Part shown: in pieces, positions 25,997 to 34,415 of the stretch
Numbering within the stretch: the first letter of the stretch is position 1
How the letters are laid out: every line of letters starts with the position of its first letter
Assembly (NCBI GenBank): GCA_016712415.1
Contig: JADJRC010000003.1
Span: forward strand, 1-64,000
DNA length: 64,000 nt
Direction: 5' to 3'
From: Lewinellaceae bacterium
GTDB lineage: Bacteria; Bacteroidota; Bacteroidia; Chitinophagales; Saprospiraceae
Notes under the pieces: generated by a model
Seen by the model: only the letters and a program-made list of their open reading frames with translations
Databases searched by the model: none
Told to the model about the DNA's origin: nothing
Program-made: the position numbers and the translations under genes

Positions 25997-28774
25997 TTAC
26001 TCGATGACAATCCGGCCGGAATAAAGCGTGCCCTGTTCGTCGGTTATCCGGTAGTAATACAGCCCTTGCGGCAATGCCTGACCTTCAAAACGACAGGTTT
26101 TTCCGGAGAACGTGCTGACAGACACCGTTTTACCCAACCCGTCAACCAGCAAGAATTGCCGGTCGTCGCCGTTTTCCGGCAACTCAAAAAACACTGTTCC
26201 TGAAGATGGGTTTGGATACACCAAAAGCCTGCCCTGCGTCGTTTTTCCGGGTTCGTCGGTATACACCAGTACAAAATTATCGCCAATTGTGTGCCAGGTT
26301 GTATTCGTGATCACCGGGTCGTTGAAGTCGAAATAGATCGCCGTTTGGTTATTGATCACGGCGCCCAGGGGGTTATCGGGTTGTTGCGCGATGCGGAACT
26401 TGACAAAGCCGTGCGAAGCCGCCTCGTTCACATTGCTGTCGGGCAGCAGGATATTGTCGAAGCGGAACCGCAGCACGTTGCCGTCCACGACATCAAAGTC
26501 GTACATATGGCTGGAAGCGCCGGGGCGTACCTTTTGCACGTCGAGGTATTGCGACAGGGTATCGAGCAGCACGACGTTGAAGGCTGTGTCGGTCCCGGTA
26601 TTCTGGAAACGAATCAGGTATTCGATGTCTGTATTCTGACGGATAAAGTGCTCGCCGGCGTATCCCGTGGGGAATGCCTGCTTGTCGTTCGGGTCGTAGG
26701 AGGAGGTATTTTCCGTACAATCGGACGAACTAAAGGGGTCGGGGTCGTTGATGGGGAAAATATTGACCAGCCCGGGCGTATTCATGCCTGCACAACCTTC
26801 CACGACCGATGCGACGATGCCACCCCAGGGGTGCCCGGGTTCCTGCGGCGTCTCCAGGCGCCAGGTCGAGCCGTTCGACGGCTCGGCCAGGGTAAGTGTG
26901 CCGCCGGCGTCGAGTTGGAAGGGTGATGTTTTGGCCATGATGAGGTCTTCTGTTACCACAAAATCCAGTTGGCCGGCCATTGCGCCGCCGCCGATATTTT
27001 TGATCTGGAAACGGATGGAGTCGCCGTCGCAATAGCCGCTTGCGCGCAGGTCGGCGCCCGACCAGGGTGCGGGCGGCGGACAGTTGTCGGTTGGAAAGAT
27101 ATGCGCTTCGGTGCAGTGGGTCATGCCTGCCGGGACGTCGCAATCGAGCGTGAAGTCGATCCTGAACTGTCCGCATGCGCCGGGCGCGAGGTCGCCGGTC
27201 TCGAAACGCCAGGTATTGCCGCTCTGCAACGTGCCGGGCAGGGTTGCCGAGGTGTATAGAATAAAAGTGTCCAGCGCGACATCGACGTAGGTATCGGCGA
27301 TAGTCTGGTCGCTGTAGTTGCAATAGTTGACCCAATAACTCCCGCTTAAACACGGGCGCAGGCGCCAGGTGGCGATGTCGACGGTCAGCAGGGCGCAACT
27401 GCTGTTCAGGGGTACGGCGATGTTCTGAACGGTCACCGGGATTGCGCCGGGGGTTACCATATAGGTAGAGGGACAATTGCCGCCGTAGTTGTAGGGCAGG
27501 TCGAGACCTGTTTCAACAAGAGAATCTTCCAGGCAGACCAGCAGTTCGTACACGCCCTGGGCGTTGGTGAAGGCAGTGTACACGTTATTGGTGGTTTGTC
27601 CGATGGCCTTGACCTTGAAATCGGCGAGACCCGGTTCGCCGGCATCGAGGGAACAGTTTTGCAGGGTATCGAGGTGTACCGTTCCGCGGATCACGAAGGC
27701 GTTGTACAGGTTTTGCCGGTAAAAAAGCGCTAGGGGACGCGGCATGAGCGGCTGGACGGGAACATTGTTCTGGTAAAGCCAGAGGCTGTCGCCGAGGGCG
27801 ATGATATCGTAGGCATCGCCGGTGATGCCGTCGTTGTCGAGGTCGAGTGCAGGCAGTTGGGCATCCGAAGGGTTGTTGCCCGGGTCGTACAGCCAATCGA
27901 TGAAATACCAGTCGCGCTCGATTTTGGCATAACCGCCGATACACGGCGCCGCGAATATGGAATCTTCAGGGCTGTACAGGACTTGAGCGAAACCTCCCGA
28001 AAGCGTCATCGAATCGATGGAAGGTTGTCCGGTATAGTGCCAGGCGGGCACATGGAGCACATAGGTGGCGATGATCGTGATGAACTGGATGGCCTCGCCC
28101 GTATTCCCCGAGCCGTCGGTGGCAAAAAAGCGGCGCTGGAGTTTTTTGGGCGAACCGTCGGGGTTGGCAAAGAGGTAGTAGGATTCCTGGAGCGTCACAT
28201 TGCTGCTGTCGCAATTGTCTGTGTACGCAGCAATCCCGAAAGCAGCATAGATTTTGGGCTGGTCGGCAGGCATGTTCAGGATGTCGATATCGAGCGAATC
28301 CCACATGGCGCCGGATATGGTCATGTCGGGCGGGGCCGTGCAGACCGGCGGGATGTTATCCTGTGCGCAGTTGCCGTTGAAAATCCAGATGTATTGAACT
28401 GCTTCGCCGGTGTTCCCCGCTGCATCTGTGGCGAAAAAACGGCGTTGCAACTTGGAAGGGTCCGACACCGGGCCAAACAGGTAAAAAGACTCCTGGAGGT
28501 CGCTGTTGGCGCCGTCGCAGTTGTCGACGTGTGTGGCGGTTCCAAAAGCCGCGTAGACCTTGGGCAATTCATCGGGCATGTTCAGGATATCGATATCGAG
28601 CGAATCCCATACGGCGAGGGTGATGGTCAAATCAGGAGGTGGCGTACAAACCGGAGGCGTCAGGTCGGGGTTGCATTGTGCGGATAATCGGCCGGACAGG
28701 AACAATAATGCCGGTATCATCAAGCCCAACAGGTTTATTGCCGCAGTTTTTGAGTAAAAGGCAGTTTTTTTCAT
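25997..28774 (-). CDS. Giant T9SS protein with two tandem Cys-rich repeats and DUF11-like domain
   Basis: 925 residues, signal peptide MKKTAFYSKTAAINLLGLM to LSA. Two nearly identical modules of about 100 residues begin PPVCTPPPDLTITLAVWDSL and PPVCTAPPDMTISGAMWDSL; both contain LDIDILNMP and LQRRFFATD.. GNTGEA, an HYR-like layout. The middle has an Ig-like carrier domain. Residues ~690-840 (FIRQNTDIEYLIRFQNTGTD; NNQTAIYFDFNDPVITNT) are the DUF11/DUF7619 repeat found before sorting domains. The T9SS sorting domain runs LVYPNPSSGTVFFELPEN to GRIVIE. Surface-exposed, probably structural or adhesive. Confidence 0.87.
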   Translation of the reverse strand: MKKTAFYSKTAAINLLGLMIPALLFLSGRLSAQCNPDLTPPVCTPPPDLTITLAVWDSLDIDILNMPDELPKVYAAFGTATHVDNCDGANSDLQESFYLFGPVSDPSKLQRRFFATDAAGNTGEAVQYIWIFNGNCAQDNIPPVCTAPPDMTISGAMWDSLDIDILNMPADQPKIYAAFGIAAYTDNCDSSNVTLQESYYLFANPDGSPKKLQRRFFATDGSGNTGEAIQFITIIATYVLHVPAWHYTGQPSIDSMTLSGGFAQVLYSPEDSIFAAPCIGGYAKIERDWYFIDWLYDPGNNPSDAQLPALDLDNDGITGDAYDIIALGDSLWLYQNNVPVQPLMPRPLALFYRQNLYNAFVIRGTVHLDTLQNCSLDAGEPGLADFKVKAIGQTTNNVYTAFTNAQGVYELLVCLEDSLVETGLDLPYNYGGNCPSTYMVTPGAIPVTVQNIAVPLNSSCALLTVDIATWRLRPCLSGSYWVNYCNYSDQTIADTYVDVALDTFILYTSATLPGTLQSGNTWRFETGDLAPGACGQFRIDFTLDCDVPAGMTHCTEAHIFPTDNCPPPAPWSGADLRASGYCDGDSIRFQIKNIGGGAMAGQLDFVVTEDLIMAKTSPFQLDAGGTLTLAEPSNGSTWRLETPQEPGHPWGGIVASVVEGCAGMNTPGLVNIFPINDPDPFSSSDCTENTSSYDPNDKQAFPTGYAGEHFIRQNTDIEYLIRFQNTGTDTAFNVVLLDTLSQYLDVQKVRPGASSHMYDFDVVDGNVLRFRFDNILLPDSNVNEAASHGFVKFRIAQQPDNPLGAVINNQTAIYFDFNDPVITNTTWHTIGDNFVLVYTDEPGKTTQGRLLVYPNPSSGTVFFELPENGDDRQFLLVDGLGKTVSVSTFSGKTCRFEGQALPQGLYYYRITDEQGTLYSGRIVIE

Positions 28775-29018
28775 AAGATATTAAATTCGTTGATACTGAA
28801 GAAAGAACGGTTGTTGCGTATCACACTGCCGGGCATTTTGGAACCTGTTTAAACATGTCCGGCAGCGTAGTCGCATGTACACAAATTCACATTGCAAAAG
28901 TGTGGAGACCGTAGCGGTCAACCAAAATCAAAAAAATACATTTATTGAGCGTGTTTTTGATTTTTTTTGCTTAATCGTTTGATTATTAATTTATTATTTT
29001 TGCATCAATTGAATAAAT

Positions 29019-30404
29019 ATGGAAAAAAGTCATTTGCGCCAGCTCATTTTTTCTTTCTCTGCGGCTGAAAAGCGGGAAGCGCGAAAATTCCTGGAGTCGC
29101 CCTGCTTCAACCAACGGCGCGATGTGGTTCTGTTGTTCGACTGGTTTTGTGCCAACGAGACGCACGAGGTGTCGTCCGCCAAACGGCACCTGTTCGGCAA
29201 AGCCGCCGTTGACGACCAGGAATTGCGCCTGCGCATGACCTACCTGCACCGCTTGCTGGAGCGATTCCTTGCCCGGAAAGAAATGGATGCCGACGAAATG
29301 TCCGTACGGCTTCACCTCGCGGCGGCGTACCGCAAACGTGGTCTGACGCCCCAGTTTGAACGGGTACGCAAAGGAATCGAAAAAGCCGTGGATAGCAGTC
29401 CCCTGCGCGACGCACAATACCACGAACTGCAATTCCGGCTCCATTGGGAAACCCACCAGCTGATCCATGCGCACAACCCAACCGACCCCGTACACCTGCA
29501 ATCGGCATCGGTTGCCGCCGACGTGGCCTACCTCACCCTCAAACTCCGCCTGATCTGCCTGCTTACCCTGCACCGGACACTGTATGCCGTCGGCCACGAC
29601 ATCAGTTGGGAAGCAGAAGTGGTCGATTTTGCCGAAAGGAACTACGCGCAAGCCCACACGGCAGTCGCGATATACCTGCATTGCTATCGCATGATGCGGT
29701 TTCCGGAAGACGAGCAGCATTTTCAGCAGTTCAAGACATTGTTGCTCCGCGACAACGGCACCTTTTCCGGCGAGGAAATGCACGGACTGTACATCTGGGC
29801 GGTCAATTACTGTATCCGGCGGTTAAATGCGGGTGAAAAGCGCTATTACCGGGAAGTGTCCGAACTCTACAAGCCCGGACTCGAAAGCGGTTATTTGCTG
29901 GAAAACGGCGTTTTACCCCGTTTTACCTACTATAATGTCGTGGCTGCGGGCATTCAAACGGGCGACCTGGAGTGGGTGCAGTTTATTATCCACCGGTATA
30001 AAAACAGCCTTGAAAAGCAGTACCGCGACAGTGCGTTCAGTTTTAACCTGGCGCGCCTGGCGTTTGCCCGCAAACAATACGGCGCCGTGCTCGATCTGCT
30101 GCAAAAAGCCAACTACCGGGACGTGCTCGTCAACCTCGCCATCAAAACCCTGCTGCTGAAAACCTACTACGAACTCGACGAATTCGATTTGCTCCAGTCG
30201 CACCTGGATGCCATGAACAACTATATCACCCGGAAAAGGATCATCGGATACCACCGGAACAACTACGTAAACGTGATCCGGTATGCCTCCAAACTGCTGG
30301 CCATTAATTTTTCAGACCGAAATGCGGTGGAAAAACTGCGGTCATCCGTGGAACGGGAAGCGCACCTGTTGGAAAAAGACTGGTTTCTGGGGCATCTTGC
30401 CTGA
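29019..30404 (+). CDS. Helical repeat protein of unknown function
   Basis: 461 residues from MEKSHLRQLIFSFSAAEKRE, no signal peptide or TM helix. The whole chain is amphipathic helices (RRDVVLLFDWFCANETHE; FLARKEMDADEMSVRLHLAA; QYGAVLDLLQKANYRDVLVN), TPR-like. I recall similar ~460-residue proteins in Saprospiria genomes but no assigned function. A TATTTTTG promoter-type word (TAnnTTTG) lies at 28995-29002, 17 bp before the start. The stop codon abuts the stop of the convergent Crp/Fnr gene. Cytosolic; might be a scaffold. Confidence 0.7.
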   Translation: MEKSHLRQLIFSFSAAEKREARKFLESPCFNQRRDVVLLFDWFCANETHEVSSAKRHLFGKAAVDDQELRLRMTYLHRLLERFLARKEMDADEMSVRLHLAAAYRKRGLTPQFERVRKGIEKAVDSSPLRDAQYHELQFRLHWETHQLIHAHNPTDPVHLQSASVAADVAYLTLKLRLICLLTLHRTLYAVGHDISWEAEVVDFAERNYAQAHTAVAIYLHCYRMMRFPEDEQHFQQFKTLLLRDNGTFSGEEMHGLYIWAVNYCIRRLNAGEKRYYREVSELYKPGLESGYLLENGVLPRFTYYNVVAAGIQTGDLEWVQFIIHRYKNSLEKQYRDSAFSFNLARLAFARKQYGAVLDLLQKANYRDVLVNLAIKTLLLKTYYELDEFDLLQSHLDAMNNYITRKRIIGYHRNNYVNVIRYASKLLAINFSDRNAVEKLRSSVEREAHLLEKDWFLGHLA

Positions 30405-31160
30405 TTATTGCATCCGCGCCCGCTCCCACAACAGGTCTGTCTCCTCGATGATGATCTTCCGTCCCCTGACGATGATCGCGCGGGCCTCCTTGAGTATTTT
30501 CAATTGCCGGATAAGGCTTTCTGTGGCGGCGCCGATATACGATGCGAGGTCTTCACGGCTGAAATTCAGCACCATGACATAGTGCGGGTGCTCGTTGAAT
30601 TTTTCATGTAGCACCAGCAGGGCAAGCGCTACCCGTTCGCTGACGGGCTTCTGCGCAAACCAGCTGATCTTGTTGACAAACACCCGGAATTCGTGGCCGA
30701 GGTAGTACAAAAAGGCAGCGTTCAGTTCGGGTGATTCACGCAGGAAACGCTCGAAATCATGGCGAGGGATACAATCTACCGCACAATCGTCGATGGCTTC
30801 CACAAATACCGGACTGGGCTCGTCGCACACAATAGAGCGGTGGCCGAACACCTCGTCTTTGCCGAGAAAATAGATGATCTGCTCCACCCCCTCGCTGTTG
30901 ATGATAAACACCTTTGCGCGGCCCTTGCGTATGATGTACAGCCCGCGCGGATGGGTGCCCTCGCTGTAGATCAGCGTTTTTTTGGCATAGGTCTGCGGGC
31001 GGATGGTCGCCTTTATCCCGGCCCAGACGGTCTCCGGCAAGCGCTCCCAAAACGGCGGCGGCCTGAAGAAATACTTGTGCAGTTCGGCTTGCTTTTGTTC
31101 GTCGGTCATCGCGTGATCAGTATCCTCCGGCTTTGGTGCTCCTTTGAACCCGGAGGGCAT
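30405..31160 (-). CDS. Crp/Fnr-family transcriptional regulator
   Basis: About 251 residues from ATG 31160 (MPSGFKGAPKPEDTDHAMTD); a longer frame would need a TTG start, and MTDEQ at 31109 is also possible. The cyclic-nucleotide-binding fold covers residues ~45-160 (KTLIYSEGTHPRGLYIIRKG; FGHRSIV). The Crp-type HTH covers residues ~190-235 (FSREDLASYIGAATESLIRQ). No Cys cluster of the Fnr iron-sulfur type is seen in the N-terminus. It probably binds the palindrome at 31200-31223 between itself and the divergent universal stress gene, and a second copy at 34346. Confidence 0.88.
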   Translation of the reverse strand: MPSGFKGAPKPEDTDHAMTDEQKQAELHKYFFRPPPFWERLPETVWAGIKATIRPQTYAKKTLIYSEGTHPRGLYIIRKGRAKVFIINSEGVEQIIYFLGKDEVFGHRSIVCDEPSPVFVEAIDDCAVDCIPRHDFERFLRESPELNAAFLYYLGHEFRVFVNKISWFAQKPVSERVALALLVLHEKFNEHPHYVMVLNFSREDLASYIGAATESLIRQLKILKEARAIIVRGRKIIIEETDLLWERARMQ

Positions 31161-31199
31161 TTTTTTAAAATAATGAGCCAAAATTCCGAAAAAACTGCC

Positions 31200-31223
31200 A
31201 AAACCTGATAATCGTCAGGTTTT
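31200..31223. promoter_or_regulatory. Palindromic operator AAAACCTGA-N6-TCAGGTTTT
   Basis: A perfect 9-bp dyad with a 6-bp spacer (TAATCG) in the divergent region between the Crp/Fnr gene and the usp gene, about 56 bp before the usp start. The half-site and N6 spacing follow the Crp/Fnr family rule. Near-identical to 34346-34369. Confidence 0.7.
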
Positions 31224-31278
31224 ACCTCCTCCATTGCCTCGATTTTTGTGACAACGCTTTAACACAACACACACGACA

Positions 31279-32250
31279 ATGGATACACTACAAATAAATA
31301 ATATCCTCGTACCGATCGACTTTTCCGAGGCATCGCTCAATGCGCTGGATACGGCGGCAGCCATGGCCAAACGCCACGGCGCCAAACTGACTCTGCTCCA
31401 TGTTATCAACGAGAATTTGCTTTCCTACGGTCATTTTGAGGTATTGCCCATCACTTCTCCCGTGCTGGAAATCATGCACGACGAGGCGAAAGATACGGTG
31501 ACCCAAATCGCGGCAGGACTGAAAGAAAGGTACGGTATTGAGGTGACCTGCGACACGACGCATGGTTTTGTGCCTCCGGAGATATGCAAATATGCCGAAA
31601 AGGCATCGGCCGACCTGTTGGTGATGGGCACGCACGGCGCCTCGGGGTTTCGGGAGTTTTTTATCGGCACCAACGCGTTTGCAGTCGTAAAACACGCACC
31701 CTGCCCGGTGCTGACCGTGCCGCCCAACCGGAAGTGGGAATCGTTTTCCAACATCCTGTTCCCGGTGCGGAACACCGCCGGCGCCCTGGAGAAGTATGCC
31801 TTCCTGCGCAAGATTATCCGCTGCAACAACGCCACGCTACTGGTACTGGGGCTGCCCGAAACCAGCCGGCCGGCCTCAAAAAACTGGGTGGACGACAATG
31901 TACGCAGGCTAAAAAGCGACCTGTCGTACGACGGCGTGATCTGGCGAACACAAATGCTGGAACCCACTGACCGGGCCGCAGCGGAAGTGCTGGAAACGGC
32001 AGCGCGCGAAGAGACGGACCTCATTGCCATCACCGCCAGCCTGGACTACGACATCCGGGACTTCTTCATCGGGCCGTACACGCAGCAAATCGTCAACCAC
32101 GCCAAAGTACCCGTGCTCAGCATCCGGCCGGCGCCACTGCCCAACGACGCCCGGCAGGCCATACAAAGCATACAGGCCGATTATGGCCCCGCCGTCTCCG
32201 GCATTGCATATCCGCGTGCAGGCCTGGTACAATCCGCTGAAACGCCATGA
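31279..32250 (+). CDS. Universal stress protein with two tandem Usp domains
   Basis: 323 residues. Domain 1 (residues ~5-150): INNILVPIDFSEASLNALDT and the ATP-binding GTHGASGFREFFIGTNAFAV, matching GxxG-x9-G-S/T except for the last residue. Domain 2 (~158-300) keeps DYDIRDFFIGPYTQQIVNHA but has lost the GxxG loop. Such tandem Usps protect against energy or oxygen stress. The stop overlaps the next start by ATGA. A Crp/Fnr palindrome lies upstream. Cytosolic. Confidence 0.9.
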   Translation: MDTLQINNILVPIDFSEASLNALDTAAAMAKRHGAKLTLLHVINENLLSYGHFEVLPITSPVLEIMHDEAKDTVTQIAAGLKERYGIEVTCDTTHGFVPPEICKYAEKASADLLVMGTHGASGFREFFIGTNAFAVVKHAPCPVLTVPPNRKWESFSNILFPVRNTAGALEKYAFLRKIIRCNNATLLVLGLPETSRPASKNWVDDNVRRLKSDLSYDGVIWRTQMLEPTDRAAAEVLETAAREETDLIAITASLDYDIRDFFIGPYTQQIVNHAKVPVLSIRPAPLPNDARQAIQSIQADYGPAVSGIAYPRAGLVQSAETP

Positions 32251-32534
32251 GCAGGCTTTATTTCAGAACATTGAGCAAGGCCGTGAACCATTATGCGGAT
32301 CAGGGCTATACCTTTCCGTTCGACTTTTCCGACGGTTCACTGGATCCGGCGAAATGGATTATCGTGGAAACACACCGTTTTGAAGGATTCTCCGATCCGT
32401 CGGATAACGCTGTTTTATACGTCCTGGAGCACCAGAACGGTCTGGACCAGGGCATTATCATCGACGTGTACGGGGCCAACCGGGATGAGCGGATCAGCCG
32501 GTTTATTCAGCGTATACCCAGGCTTTTTGTTTGA
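32247..32534 (+). CDS. Small conserved protein of unknown function
   Basis: 95 residues, MSRLYFRTLSKAVNHYADQG, then YTFPFDFSDGSLDPAKW, HRFEGFSDPSDNAVLYVLEH and GIIIDVYGANRDERISRF. The layout fits a small alpha/beta family in Bacteroidota that is often named phosphoribosylpyrophosphate synthetase by mistake. It is translationally coupled to usp by a 4-bp overlap and lies 20 bp before the APC permease, so it belongs to the same operon. Cytosolic, function unknown. Confidence 0.75.
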   Translation: MSRLYFRTLSKAVNHYADQGYTFPFDFSDGSLDPAKWIIVETHRFEGFSDPSDNAVLYVLEHQNGLDQGIIIDVYGANRDERISRFIQRIPRLFV

Positions 32535-32554
32535 CCAACCCGTTTTTCTTGACT

Positions 32555-34303
32555 ATGACCTCCGTTCCGCATCCTAAAAAACTCAGTGAATTGCAAGCCA
32601 CCGCCATCTGTGGCAACGACATCAGTTCTTCCTGCCTGTATGTATCGGCGCTGACCATCCTGTACGCCGGCCAGTATGCCTGGATTTCGCTGCTCGTGGT
32701 GGCCTTCGTGCTGTTTCTTTTCCGGCGTATATACGGAGAGGTGGTCGGCGCGCTGCCCCTCAACGGCGGCGCTTACAATGCCCTGTTGAACACCACTTCC
32801 AAACAGATGGCATCTGCTGCCGCCTGCCTTACCATCCTGTCGTACATGGCGACGGCGGTCATTTCCGCCAATGAAGCGATGCATTACCTGCACAGCATGG
32901 CTGCCATGTTGCCGGTGAAAGCGGCCACGATTGCCTTGCTGGCGGCATTCATGGGACTGGCCCTGGTCGGAATCGGCGAATCGGCCATTGTGGCGGTCGT
33001 TATATTCATCACCCACCTGGCATCCCTGCTGCTGCTGGTATTGGCTGGCGGCTGGTTTTTGCTGCACAACGGTACGGCTGTCTTTACAGCCAACTGGCAA
33101 CTGCCGGTGGTTTCGGGCAATTTTACCACGGCCCTGTTCCTCGGCTTCTCGGCAGCCATGCTGGGGATTTCGGGTTTTGAAAGTTCAGCCAATTTTGTGG
33201 AAGAACAGCAGGCGGGCGTATTTCGAAAAACACTGCGCAACATGTGGGCGGTGGTGAGTTTTTTCAACCCGGTTATTGCCCTGCTCGCGCTTTGCATCAT
33301 TCCGCTGGCGCAGGTCGGGGAGCACCGGGAGTCGCTGCTGGCCTTTATCGGCAACACTGCCGGCGGCAACTGGCTGGGATGGCTCATCTCGGTCGATGCC
33401 GTGCTGGTACTAAGCGGCGCCGTGCTCACTTCATACGTAGGGGTAACCGGCCTTGTTGAACGCATTACGCTCGACCGCGTCCTGCCCAATTTTTTCCTGG
33501 CAAAAAACGGGCGCGGGGTCAATTACCGGATCGTGATCGGTTTTTTCATCCTCTGTGTGTCGGTATTGTTTGCCACGGGGGGCGATCTGGGCGCCCTGGC
33601 CGGCGTCTATACCTTTTCATTTCTGGCGGTCATGACCCTTTTCGGGCTGGGGAACCTGCTGCTGAAGATCAAACGCGCCAAACTGCCGCGCCCGGTGCGG
33701 GCGCATCCCCTGGCCGTGATCGCCGCTATCGGTTTCGTGGTGTCCGCTTTTTATGGCAATGCCCTGCTGAATCCCGGTTCGCTGCTGGTCTTTTTCCAGT
33801 ACCTGCTGCCGGCGCTGGGCTTTATCGTGATCATGCTCAACCGCGGACGGATCGTGCGTGTGTTGTTGTATACCCTCGAATACCTGTACCGCCCTGTGCG
33901 CCATTTCGTCGTGGTGAGCAGCCATTACCTGCAAAAGATGCTCGAAAAGATCAACTCGCAGGAGTTCGTATTTTTTACCAAAGGCGACAACGTAGCCGTG
34001 CTCAACCGGGTACTGCAGTACGTGGAGAACAATGAAAAGGCGGGAAAACTCAAAATCGTGACCGTCATGCAGCCCGGACAAACCTGCAACGAGCCGCTCC
34101 GGAAAGACCTCGAAGTGCTGGACCGCGCCTACCCGGAAGTCCGCATCGAATACCTCGAAATCGAAGGCAAGTTCGGTCCCGAACTCATCGAGGAATTGTC
34201 AGCGCGCTGGGGTATCCCCAAAAACTTTATGTTCATCGGCTCGCCGGGCGACCGTTTCCCCTACCGGGTATCCGAACTGGGCGGTGTTCGCCTGATTATT
34301 TGA
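32555..34303 (+). CDS. APC-superfamily amino-acid permease with C-terminal cytosolic domain
   Basis: About 582 residues from MTSVPHPKKLSELQATAICG; a TTG start at 32531 is possible but less likely. Twelve or so TM helices, with GNDISSSCLYVSALTILYA near the start and GALPLNGGAYNALLNTTSKQ, typical of APC permeases. The C-terminal ~110 residues (KKMLEKINSQEFVFFTKGDN; VLDRAYPEVRIEYLEIEG) are soluble and alpha/beta. Third gene of the usp operon; it may import an amino acid or organic cation under Crp/Fnr control. The frame is intact. Confidence 0.88.
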   Translation: MTSVPHPKKLSELQATAICGNDISSSCLYVSALTILYAGQYAWISLLVVAFVLFLFRRIYGEVVGALPLNGGAYNALLNTTSKQMASAAACLTILSYMATAVISANEAMHYLHSMAAMLPVKAATIALLAAFMGLALVGIGESAIVAVVIFITHLASLLLLVLAGGWFLLHNGTAVFTANWQLPVVSGNFTTALFLGFSAAMLGISGFESSANFVEEQQAGVFRKTLRNMWAVVSFFNPVIALLALCIIPLAQVGEHRESLLAFIGNTAGGNWLGWLISVDAVLVLSGAVLTSYVGVTGLVERITLDRVLPNFFLAKNGRGVNYRIVIGFFILCVSVLFATGGDLGALAGVYTFSFLAVMTLFGLGNLLLKIKRAKLPRPVRAHPLAVIAAIGFVVSAFYGNALLNPGSLLVFFQYLLPALGFIVIMLNRGRIVRVLLYTLEYLYRPVRHFVVVSSHYLQKMLEKINSQEFVFFTKGDNVAVLNRVLQYVENNEKAGKLKIVTVMQPGQTCNEPLRKDLEVLDRAYPEVRIEYLEIEGKFGPELIEELSARWGIPKNFMFIGSPGDRFPYRVSELGGVRLII

Positions 34304-34345
34304 TCTTTTTGTGTATTTTCACCAAAAAAGGCCGGTAAAAGCCGT

Positions 34346-34369
34346 GAAACCTGATTTTTGTCAGGTTTC
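34346..34369. promoter_or_regulatory. Palindromic operator GAAACCTGA-N6-TCAGGTTTC
   Basis: A perfect 9-bp dyad with a 6-bp spacer (TTTTTG). The eight central bases of each arm match the site at 31200-31223. It lies 46 bp upstream of the GNAT-nitrilase start. It is not followed by a T-run, so it is not a terminator. Confidence 0.7.
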
Positions 34370-34415
34370 AGGAATTTGTCAGTCCCGACCTTTGACCTGA
34401 ATAAAAAATCAATTT

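Noticed and set aside
28986..29783. 265-residue minus-strand ORF
   Set aside because: Shadow of the 461-residue helical protein on the plus strand.
34346..34369. Terminator of the APC permease gene
   Set aside because: No T-run on the plus strand and the same dyad occurs in a divergent promoter at 31200.
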